This document shows, in pieces, positions 43,996 through 51,388 of a stretch of DNA of 61,869 nt. The DNA lies in contig CALBKH010000030.1 of NCBI GenBank assembly GCA_937892955.1, positions 1 to 61,869 of the forward strand, in the 5' to 3' direction. Under the pieces are notes generated by a model that was not told the DNA's origin, did not search any database, and was given only the letters and a program-made list of their open reading frames with translations. Numbering within the stretch: the stretch's first letter is position 1; every line of letters begins with the position of its first letter. The stretch is from an uncultured Alphaproteobacteria bacterium (GTDB lineage: Bacteria > Pseudomonadota > Alphaproteobacteria > Rhizobiales > Ancalomicrobiaceae). The position numbers and the translations under genes are program-made.

Positions 43996-44565
43996 GTGTT
44001 CGCTGGGTTGAAACGATGGCTCGTGCCGTCCTGGATGACGGGCGGCGCGCTGGGACTTCTGTTGCTCGGAGGTGCCGTCACGGCGGTGTTCTTCGGCGGC
44101 TTCACCGTCTTCGCGCAGTACACCAACCGGTTGGAGTTCTGCATCTCGTGCCACGAGATGGAGAACGGTCCTTACGCCGAGTACAAGAAGACGATCCATT
44201 TCCAGAACCGCACCGGCGTCCGCGCCGAATGCAACGACTGCCACGTGCCCAAGGACTTCGGCCCCAAGCTGATGGCCAAGGTCATGGCGGCGAAGGACGT
44301 CTGGCATCATCTCCTCGGGACGATCGACACCAAGGAGAAGTTCGAGGAACACCGCCTCGACATGGCCAAGCGCGTTTGGGCCAAGATGTCCTCGACCGGA
44401 TCGCGCGAGTGCCGCAATTGCCACGACTTCGGGGCGATGAACCTCGAGGAGCAGGGCCGCCGAGCGAAGTTGAAACATCCGGTGGCCATGCAGGAGGGCA
44501 AGACCTGCATCGATTGCCACAAGGGTATCGTCCACGAACTGCCGCAGGGCTACGAGGGCGACTGA
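43996..44565 (+). CDS. NapC/NirT-type tetrahaem cytochrome c
   Basis: 189 residues. One N-terminal membrane anchor (about 15-40) is followed by four haem motifs: CISCH (49-53), CNDCH (79-83), CRNCH (139-143) and CIDCH (171-175). These proteins exchange electrons between the quinone pool and periplasmic redox enzymes. No nitrate, nitrite or TMAO reductase is nearby. A role in linking the sulfide pathway to membrane quinones is the likely reading. Starts with GTG at 43996. Its TGA stop opens the next repeat element. Confidence 0.92.
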   Translation: MFAGLKRWLVPSWMTGGALGLLLLGGAVTAVFFGGFTVFAQYTNRLEFCISCHEMENGPYAEYKKTIHFQNRTGVRAECNDCHVPKDFGPKLMAKVMAAKDVWHHLLGTIDTKEKFEEHRLDMAKRVWAKMSSTGSRECRNCHDFGAMNLEEQGRRAKLKHPVAMQEGKTCIDCHKGIVHELPQGYEGD

Positions 44566-44695
44566 TACCGAGCCCATGAAGTTCTGACCTGTTCAGAACT
44601 TCATGGGCGAAGGCAAGCCCGAACGGGCGTCGGCCGGTCAGGCCGTAAGGCTGATGAATTTCGGACGAGTCCGAAATTCATCAGCCCAGTATGAG
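44563..44695 (+). repeat. TGATACC bi-palindromic element, copy 3
   Basis: 133 bp, starting TGATACCGAG (TGA is the NapC-type gene stop) and ending AGTATGAG. Hairpin A: GCCCATGAAGTTCTGA with TCAGAACTTCATGGGC. Hairpin B: TGATGAATTTCGGAC with GTCCGAAATTCATCA. Central core GCGAAGGCAAGCCCGAACGG, then CGGCCGGTCAGGCCGTAA. It aligns along its whole length with copy 2, which lies in the opposite orientation. Confidence 0.9.
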
Positions 44696-44817
44696 GCGCG
44701 GACCACGGCGATCCGGCCGGCGGAGCGGGTCTCGATCGAGCGCCGATTCCTCGAGGATCGCAGGCGATCGAGTTCGATGCCGCCGGGCGCGGATCGCGAG
44801 AAGCGGGAACAACGAAG

Positions 44818-46161
44818 ATGAAACTGTCACGTGGTGCCGTCGTCGGCGCGCTCCTCGCCGCACTGGGAACGGCCTGGATCGGGGGCGCGCCCGCCAGCGC
44901 GGCGGGCGACGAAGCCGCGGCCATCGCCCGCGGCGGCCGCCTCTACGACGACTGGGCCAAGGAGATCGGCTCCGACAGCCTCCGTCGGGCGGTGCGGTCG
45001 CAGGAGGTCACGACCCGACCACCGGGTCGCTGCATCGACTGCCACGGCTGGGACTATCGCGGCAAGGACGGCACCGGACCGCGCATCGGCATGACCGGAT
45101 TGGTCGGCGGCATCGCCGGCCGGTTCGGGACCGATGTCGGGGAGATCTCCAAGATCCTCGGCGACGCCACCCATCGCTATGGCGATTTCCTCGCGGCCGA
45201 CGACATCGCCGATCTCGCCCTCTTCGTCGCCAAGGGGCAGATCGTCATGGACGACGCCATCGAGCCGACGACGCTGCGCGCCAAGGGCTGGGCGCCGAAC
45301 GGCAACGTCTATTTCCAGACCATCTGCGCCAACTGCCACGGCAACGACGGTCAGGCGCTGGTCGACGCCCGGCCGCTCGGCGACGTCGCGCGCGAGAACC
45401 CCTGGCAGTCGATGCACACCCTGCTCAACGGCCATCCCAACGGCACCATGCCGGCGCTGCGGGTGCTCGATCGGGCGACGCTGGTCGACATCCTCGCCTA
45501 TATCCAGGCCCTGCCGCCGCGCGACCTCCTCGCCTCGATCGTCCGTGGCGGGCGGCTCTACGACACCTGGTACAAGGAGAACGGCCGCGAGGTCCCCGAA
45601 GGCATCCACCCGGCCTATTCCGGCACCCCGCCGAAGGGCGTCGAGCCGCGGACCACGTGGCGCTGCAAGGAGTGTCACGGCTGGGACTATCGCGGCAAGG
45701 CGGGCGCCGCGGCGGCGGCCGAACAGAAGCCGGCGACCAAGGGCATCGAGGGCATGGCCTGGGCCGACGCCGGGCGCATCATGGCCCGCTTCTCCGATCC
45801 GCTGCACGGCTACGCCAAACTCCTGTCGCCGCGTGATCGGCTCGACCTCGCCAACTTCGTGTCGCGCGGTCAGCTCGACATGGACGAGTACATCGATCGC
45901 ACCACCCGTCGGTCGCGCGGACAGGCGGAGCGTTTCACCTCGCACTACCACACCATCTGTGCGCCCTGTCACGGAGCGGACGGTCGCGAGATCCGCTCCA
46001 TGCCGCCGCTCGGACGCATCGCCGCGCAGGATCCGTGGCGGGCGCTGCACGGCATCCTCAACGGCCATCCCGGAGAACCGATGCCGCCGTTGATGGCGCT
46101 GCCGCGCGAAGCCGCGAGCGGCATCCTCTCCTACATCCAGACGCTGCCGTCGCAGCGGTGA
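44818..46161 (+). CDS. Tetrahaem cytochrome c with internal duplication
   Basis: 447 residues. A signal peptide (1-29, ending PASAAG) leads to two tandem halves of about 205-210 residues, each with two haem sites: CIDCH (72-76) and CANCH (170-174), then CKECH (283-287) and CAPCH (381-385). The halves share RGGRLYDxW, CHGWDYRGK, LNGHPxxxMPxL and ILxYIQxLP. Each half resembles a dihaem cytochrome. Family name not recognised. It lies between the NapC-type gene and soxZ, so it is probably the electron acceptor of the sulfide or SoxYZ-bound sulfur oxidation. ATG at 44818. Confidence 0.88.
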   Translation: MKLSRGAVVGALLAALGTAWIGGAPASAAGDEAAAIARGGRLYDDWAKEIGSDSLRRAVRSQEVTTRPPGRCIDCHGWDYRGKDGTGPRIGMTGLVGGIAGRFGTDVGEISKILGDATHRYGDFLAADDIADLALFVAKGQIVMDDAIEPTTLRAKGWAPNGNVYFQTICANCHGNDGQALVDARPLGDVARENPWQSMHTLLNGHPNGTMPALRVLDRATLVDILAYIQALPPRDLLASIVRGGRLYDTWYKENGREVPEGIHPAYSGTPPKGVEPRTTWRCKECHGWDYRGKAGAAAAAEQKPATKGIEGMAWADAGRIMARFSDPLHGYAKLLSPRDRLDLANFVSRGQLDMDEYIDRTTRRSRGQAERFTSHYHTICAPCHGADGREIRSMPPLGRIAAQDPWRALHGILNGHPGEPMPPLMALPREAASGILSYIQTLPSQR

Positions 46162-46244
46162 GGTGAAACACGGCGCGGCCCGACCGGGTGGGGACGCCCC
46201 GGTCACCGCCGCGACCGATCCAACGGTTCGGAAGGACACGCGAG

Positions 46245-46568
46245 ATGGCCGAGAAGCCCCGCATCAGACTGCCGTCGTCGGTCAAGAAGGGTGAGGTCTT
46301 CCAGGTGAAGACCCTGCTCAAGCACCCGATGGAATCGGGCAATCGCAAGGACGAGTCCGGCAAGGCGCTGCCGCGCAAGATCATCAACAAATTCGTCTGC
46401 AAGGCCAACGGCAAGGAGGTCTTCGCCTCCGACTTCTACACCTCGGTGTCGGCCGACCCCTTCCTGACCTTTCATCTGAAGCTCGAGGAGACCTCGAAAC
46501 TGCAGTTCGAATGGTACGACGACGACGGCTCGGTGATCTCCGAGACCGTCGAAGTGAAGGTCGAGTGA
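46245..46568 (+). CDS. soxZ: Sulfur-carrier subunit SoxZ
   Basis: 107 residues without signal peptide, starting MAEKPRIRLPSSVKKGEVFQ. The SoxZ fold has VKTLLKHPMESGNRKDESGK, IINKFVCKANGKEVF and FHLKLEETSKLQFEWYDDDGS. It partners SoxY and is expected to travel through the Tat system bound to it. It lies last in the fcc cluster, 83 bases after the tetrahaem gene, with GGAAGGACACGCG before the ATG. Confidence 0.95.
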   Translation: MAEKPRIRLPSSVKKGEVFQVKTLLKHPMESGNRKDESGKALPRKIINKFVCKANGKEVFASDFYTSVSADPFLTFHLKLEETSKLQFEWYDDDGSVISETVEVKVE

Positions 46569-46664
46569 CGGCGGCGCGTGCGTCGTGGCCGGCTCGGGCT
46601 CCGCGCTCCGTCGGGGGGACAAGCGGAGGATGCGGGTGTAAGGTCGGCGCCGATCCCGGATCGA

Positions 46665-47381
46665 ATGTCGACCATGACCCGACCGATCTTTCTCACCCGA
46701 GCCCTCACCAAGGTCTATCGGACCGGCGCGGTGGAGGTGCAGGCTCTGCGCGGCGTCGACTTCGAGGCGGCGCGCGGCGAATTCGTCGTGTTGCTCGGGC
46801 CGTCGGGTTCGGGCAAGTCGACCTTCCTCAACATCATCGGCGGCCTCGATCGCGCCACCGCCGGCGAGGTGTGGTTCACCGACCACCCGCTCGCCGACAT
46901 GTCCGAGCGCGAGCTGACGCTCTATCGCCGCGATCACGTCGGCTTCGTCTTCCAGTTCTACAATCTGGTGCCGAGCCTGACGGCGCGCGAGAACGTCCAA
47001 CTCGTCACCGAGATCGCCCGTGATCCGATGCGGGCCGAAGACGCGCTCGCCGTCGTCGGTCTCGCCGACCGGCTCGATCATTTCCCGGCCCAGCTCTCCG
47101 GCGGCGAACAGCAGCGCGTCGCCATCGCCCGCGCCATCGCCAAGCGCCCGGAGGTCCTGCTCTGCGACGAGCCGACCGGCGCGCTCGATTCGCAGACCGG
47201 CATCCTGGTGCTCGAAGCGCTGGTCAGGGTCAACGCCGAGCTCGGCGCCACCACCCTGGTCATCACCCACAACGTCACCATCCAGGAGATCGCTCACCGG
47301 GTCGTCCATTTCGGCGACGGTCGCATCGTCTCCGCCAACCTCATCACCGAGCGCAAGGCGCCGGCCGAGATCACCTGGTGA
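46665..47381 (+). CDS. ABC transporter ATPase, MacB/LolD type
   Basis: 238 residues. Walker A GPSGSGKSTFLN, Q-loop FVFQFYNLVPSLTARENV, signature LSGGEQQRVAIARAIAKRPEVL and Walker B LLCDEPTGALDS are those of LolD/MacB-type mechanotransmission ABC proteins. First gene of a three-gene set with a permease (4-base gap) and a membrane-fusion protein. ATGs at 46665 and 46674 are both possible. The substrate is unknown. Confidence 0.9.
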   Translation: MSTMTRPIFLTRALTKVYRTGAVEVQALRGVDFEAARGEFVVLLGPSGSGKSTFLNIIGGLDRATAGEVWFTDHPLADMSERELTLYRRDHVGFVFQFYNLVPSLTARENVQLVTEIARDPMRAEDALAVVGLADRLDHFPAQLSGGEQQRVAIARAIAKRPEVLLCDEPTGALDSQTGILVLEALVRVNAELGATTLVITHNVTIQEIAHRVVHFGDGRIVSANLITERKAPAEITW

Positions 47382-47385
47382 CGCC

Positions 47386-49749
47386 ATGAGTGCTCTCCAC
47401 CGCAAACTCCTGCGCGATCTCGTCCGGCTGTGGCCGCAGGCGCTGGCGATCGCCCTGGTGATGGCGGCGGGCGCGGCGACCCTCATCCTCGGCGTCGGCA
47501 CCCACGCCTCGCTGCGCGACACCCGCACCGCCTACTACGAGCGCAACCGCTTCGCCGACGTCTTCGCCGATCTGACCCGCGCACCCGCCGTCTTCGCCGA
47601 CGAGATCGCCCACATTCCCGGTGTCGCGGCGGTCGAGCCGCGCGTCTCGAAGCTGGCGCTGCTCGATCTACCGGGCATGGTCGAGCCGGCGTCGGCGATG
47701 ATGGTGTCGCTGCCCGATTGGCGCGAGCAACGCCTCGACCTCCTGCACATGGTGCGCGGCCGCAAACCCACCCCCGGCGACGACCGCGAGGTGGTGGTGA
47801 GCGAGCCCTTCGCCAAAGCCAACCGCTTCGAGCCGGGCTCGACCTTCTCCGCCCTGATCAACGGTCGCAAACGCGTGCTCGAGATCGTCGGCGTCGCCCT
47901 GTCGCCGGAGTTCGTCTACGCCATGGGTCCCGGCGATCTGATGCCCGACGACCGCCGCTTCGGCATCGTCTGGATGTCGGAGAAGGCGCTCGCCGCCGCC
48001 TGGGATCTCACCGGCGCCTTCTCGACCGTCCACATCGCCCTGATGCGCGACGCCTCGGAGGCCGACGTCGTCCAGCGCCTCGACGGCATGCTCACCCGCT
48101 ACGGCGGGCTCGGCGCCTACGGGCGCAAGGACCAGATGAGCCACGCCTTCCTCGACGCCGAGATGAAGCAGCTCGAGGCGATGAGCCGGATCCTGCCGCC
48201 GATCTTCCTGTTGGTCGCCGCCTTCCTGGTCAACATGACCCTCACCCGGCTGATCGCGCTCGAGCGCGAACAGATCGGCCTCCTCAAGGCGCTCGGCTAT
48301 TCCGATCTCGCCGTCGGCGCCCACTATCTCGAGTTCGTCGGCGCCATCGCGGTGATCGGCTCGATCCTCGGCGTCGGGTTCGGCACCTGGCTCGGCAACG
48401 GCATGGCCCGCCTCTACGGCGACTTCTACCACTTCCCCTTCCTGGTCTTCCGCATGGAGGTGAGCACCTGGATCATCGCGCTCGCCGTGACGCTGACCGC
48501 GGCCTTCGGCGGGGCGGCGACCGCGGTGGCCGCCGTGGTCAAGCTGCCGCCCGCGGTGGCGATGCAGCCGCCGGCCCCGGCACGCTACCGCCACGGCCTC
48601 GCCGATCGCCTCTACCGGCTCCTCGCCGTACGCCAGACCCTGGTGATGGTCGTCCGCCACATCTTCCACAAGCCGCTGCGCAGCCTCGGCTCGATCTTCG
48701 GCATCGCCCTGTCGGTCTCGGTGCTGGTCGGCACGCTTTGGGTGTTCGGCTCGACCGACCTGATGATCGACGTCACCTTCAACCGCGCCAACCGCCAGGA
48801 TTCGAGCATCGGCTTCGCCCGAGAGCGCTCCTGGTCGGCGCTCTCCGACGTCGCCGCACTGCCCGGCGTCCTCACCGTCGAGCCCTACCGCTCGATCCCG
48901 GTGAAGATCCGCAACGGCACCGTCGAGCGGCGGGTGGCGATCTCCGGCAAGCCGCGCGGCGGCGATCTCTCCCGCGTCCTCGGCCGTGGTTTCGTACCGG
49001 TCACCCTGCCGGAGGAGGGCATCGCGCTCTCCGACATGCTCGCTCGCATCCTGCGCGTCGAGGTCGGCGATCTCGTCGAGGTCGAATTGCTCGAGCGCGA
49101 CCGGCGTCGCGTCGAAGTGCCCGTGACGGTGATCATCGAGGGCTATCTCGGCCTCGACGCCTACATGGACCTCGCCGCCGCCAATCGCATGATGCGCGAA
49201 GGAGCGCTGATCGACGGCGTCCACGTCGCCTACGACGAGGCGAAACGCGAGGCCTACTTCGAGAAACTCAAGACGACGCCGGTCGCCGGCTTCGTCACTC
49301 TGCAGCGTATCGCGCTGATGAAGTTCCGCGAGACGCTGGCGGAGAACATGTACATCATGATCGCCGTCTACGTGTCGCTCGGGATGATCATCGCCTTCGG
49401 CGTGGTCTACAATTTCGCCCGCATCTCGCTCTCCGAACAGGGACGCGAGATGGCGAGCCTGCGAGTCCTCGGCCTGTCGCGCGGCGAGGTGTCGGGGATT
49501 CTGCTCGCCGAACTGGCGCTGCTGACGCTGGCCGCCCAGCCGATCGGTTGGCTGATCGGCCGCGGCATCGCCGAGGCGATGGTTCGCGCCTTCGAGAGCG
49601 AGCTCTATCGGGTGCCGATCGTCGTCCTGCCCGAGGTCTACGCCCAGGCGAGCGGAGTGGTGATCCTCGCCGCACTGGTTTCCGCTCTGGTGGTGCGGCG
49701 GCGGGTCGACCGGCTCGACCTCATCGAAGTCCTCAAGACGCGAGAATGA
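47386..49749 (+). CDS. ABC transporter permease, FtsX/MacB fold, duplicated
   Basis: 787 residues. Two FtsX-like modules, each with a periplasmic domain and a three-helix bundle: helices near 20-40, 275-295, 325-345 and 365-390, then near 440-460 and, in the last 150 residues, AENMYIMIAVYVSLGMIIAF and VVILAALVSALVVRRRV. This is the long MacB/LolCE-related permease with fused halves. The stop overlaps the next gene by four bases (ATGA). Probably exports a small molecule or lipid with its fusion protein. Confidence 0.88.
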   Translation: MSALHRKLLRDLVRLWPQALAIALVMAAGAATLILGVGTHASLRDTRTAYYERNRFADVFADLTRAPAVFADEIAHIPGVAAVEPRVSKLALLDLPGMVEPASAMMVSLPDWREQRLDLLHMVRGRKPTPGDDREVVVSEPFAKANRFEPGSTFSALINGRKRVLEIVGVALSPEFVYAMGPGDLMPDDRRFGIVWMSEKALAAAWDLTGAFSTVHIALMRDASEADVVQRLDGMLTRYGGLGAYGRKDQMSHAFLDAEMKQLEAMSRILPPIFLLVAAFLVNMTLTRLIALEREQIGLLKALGYSDLAVGAHYLEFVGAIAVIGSILGVGFGTWLGNGMARLYGDFYHFPFLVFRMEVSTWIIALAVTLTAAFGGAATAVAAVVKLPPAVAMQPPAPARYRHGLADRLYRLLAVRQTLVMVVRHIFHKPLRSLGSIFGIALSVSVLVGTLWVFGSTDLMIDVTFNRANRQDSSIGFARERSWSALSDVAALPGVLTVEPYRSIPVKIRNGTVERRVAISGKPRGGDLSRVLGRGFVPVTLPEEGIALSDMLARILRVEVGDLVEVELLERDRRRVEVPVTVIIEGYLGLDAYMDLAAANRMMREGALIDGVHVAYDEAKREAYFEKLKTTPVAGFVTLQRIALMKFRETLAENMYIMIAVYVSLGMIIAFGVVYNFARISLSEQGREMASLRVLGLSRGEVSGILLAELALLTLAAQPIGWLIGRGIAEAMVRAFESELYRVPIVVLPEVYAQASGVVILAALVSALVVRRRVDRLDLIEVLKTRE

Positions 49750-50960
49750 TCATGGCCGACGGATGGACGAGACGACTGGTGTGGACCACGGCGGCGCTCG
49801 CCGTCGCCGGCGCCTTCGCCTGGGCGCTGTGGCCGCGGCCGGTTCTGGTCGATCTCGCCACCATCGGCAGGGCCACCCTCGAGGTGACGGTCGAGGACGA
49901 GGGCGTCACCCGCATCCGCGACGTCTACACCGTCTCCGCCCCGACCGCCGGAAAGATGCTCAGGAGCCCGCTCACCGTCGGCGATTCCGTCGTCGCCGAG
50001 AAGACCGTCGTCGCCCGCTTCGAACCCGGTGATCCGGTGTTCCTCGACGCCCGCACCCGCCGGGTCGCCGAAGCCGCGGTGGAGGCGGCGAAATCGGCGG
50101 TGTCGCTGGCCCAGGCCCAGGTCGATCAGGCGCGCTCGCAGCTCGCCTTCGCCCGCGGCGACCTGCGTCGCGCCACCGAACTCGCCGAACGCAACACCAT
50201 CGCCGAGCGCAGCCTCGAGAAGGCGCGCCTCGATGTCGCCACCGCCGAGTCCGCCGTCGCCTCGGCGCTCGCCACCCTCGACGTGCGCCGCCGTGAGCTG
50301 GAGAGCGCCAAGGCGCAGCTGATCCAGCCGGGGCAGGGGGGCGAGGCGTCGTCGGCCTGCTGCATCGACGTGCGTGCGCCGGTCAGCGGCCGTGTCCTGA
50401 AGCTCATCACCGAGAGCGAGCAGGTGGTGCCGGCCGGCAGCCCGCTGGTCGAGATCGGCGATCCGCGCGATCTCGAGATCGTCGTCGATCTCCTCTCCCG
50501 CGACGCCGTCCGCGTCGAGCCGGGCCAGACGGCGCGCATCGAGAGCTGGGGTGGAGAGCCGATGCTGGCCGCCAGGGTGCGCCGGGTCGAGCCGACCGCC
50601 TACACCAAGGTTTCGGCGCTGGGCATCGAGGAGCAACGGGTCAAGGTGGTGCTCGACTTCGTCGAACCGCCGGAGAAACGGGCCCGCCTCGGCCACGTCT
50701 TCCGCGTCGTCGCCCGTATCGTCGTGTGGCGCGGCGAGAACGTCGTCACGGTGCCGATCGGCGCGCTCTTCCGCTCCGGCGAGAGCTGGGCGGTGTTCAT
50801 CGTCGTCGACGGTCGCGCAAAGCTGAAACGCATCGACATAGGCGAACGCAATCAGCGCTTCGCCCGCGTCGTCTCGGGGCTCGCCGAGGGCGAGAAGGTG
50901 ATCCTCCACCCGAGCGATTCCGTCCGCGACGGCATCCGCGCCGACCAACGGCCGCAGTGA
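49746..50960 (+). CDS. HlyD-family periplasmic adaptor
   Basis: 404 residues. A signal anchor (10-28, LVWTTAALAVAGAFAWALW) precedes a lipoyl half-motif (VSAPTAGKMLRSPLTVGDSV), a coiled-coil hairpin (about 110-185), the second lipoyl half (VRAPVSGRVLKLITESEQVV) and beta-barrel domains. It bridges the permease to an outer-membrane channel, none of which is encoded nearby. A CC pair (SSACCIDVRAP) near residue 205 is unusual. Start 49746 or the ATG six bases on. Confidence 0.88.
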   Translation: MIMADGWTRRLVWTTAALAVAGAFAWALWPRPVLVDLATIGRATLEVTVEDEGVTRIRDVYTVSAPTAGKMLRSPLTVGDSVVAEKTVVARFEPGDPVFLDARTRRVAEAAVEAAKSAVSLAQAQVDQARSQLAFARGDLRRATELAERNTIAERSLEKARLDVATAESAVASALATLDVRRRELESAKAQLIQPGQGGEASSACCIDVRAPVSGRVLKLITESEQVVPAGSPLVEIGDPRDLEIVVDLLSRDAVRVEPGQTARIESWGGEPMLAARVRRVEPTAYTKVSALGIEEQRVKVVLDFVEPPEKRARLGHVFRVVARIVVWRGENVVTVPIGALFRSGESWAVFIVVDGRAKLKRIDIGERNQRFARVVSGLAEGEKVILHPSDSVRDGIRADQRPQ

Positions 50961-51388
50961 GCACCGCAGAACGGCTCAGCCGTCCCGCCGAGCAGTAGGG
51001 CGAGCCTCAGGTCCCGCACCTCGCGGAACAAGTCGGCGCCGGTGATGGTGCGGCGGCCGGGCGCGCGCCGTCGGGCGCGGTGACGCTTCGCAGTTCCCTT
51101 TCACGCTCGGGCCATCGCGCAATTTCGAGGTGGCTCGGGTCGGCTCCCGTGCACGATCCTTGGCGGCGGTGTCCTTCCGACGCCTCCTCGGGATGGGGCA
51201 CCCTCGATTTCACCGAAATCACCGACGCCTCATCCCGAGGAGCGCCGCAGGCGCGTCCCGAAGGATCATGCGCGGCGCCGAAACCGGCCCGATCCGGTGA
51301 CGCGAAGGGTCGACGAAAGAGAAGGGGCGGGGTGAAGCACCTCCGGCACGCCCGCGCCGTACCTCGTCGAGATCTCGCAGGACCGAAC
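50961..51388. other. 428-base gap between the ABC operon and the sensor kinase
   Basis: Convergent gene ends. The only structure seen is the palindromic repeat at 51155-51267; no supported gene in the rest. Confidence 0.6.
51155..51267. repeat. Palindromic intergenic repeat, relative of the 19212 element
   Basis: Outer arms GATCCTT (51155-51161) and AAGGATC (51261-51267). Inner arms CTCCTCGGGATG and CATCCCGAGGAG are perfect, and GATTTC/GAAATC lie near the centre. Layout and the motif CCTCATCCCGAGGAGCGCC parallel the repeat at 19212. It lies between convergent genes. Confidence 0.72.

Noticed and set aside
47430..49745. A very long + strand frame running through the ABC permease into the adaptor
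   Set aside because: Its first part is an alternative frame of the permease; only the adaptor part from 49746 has a domain and start.
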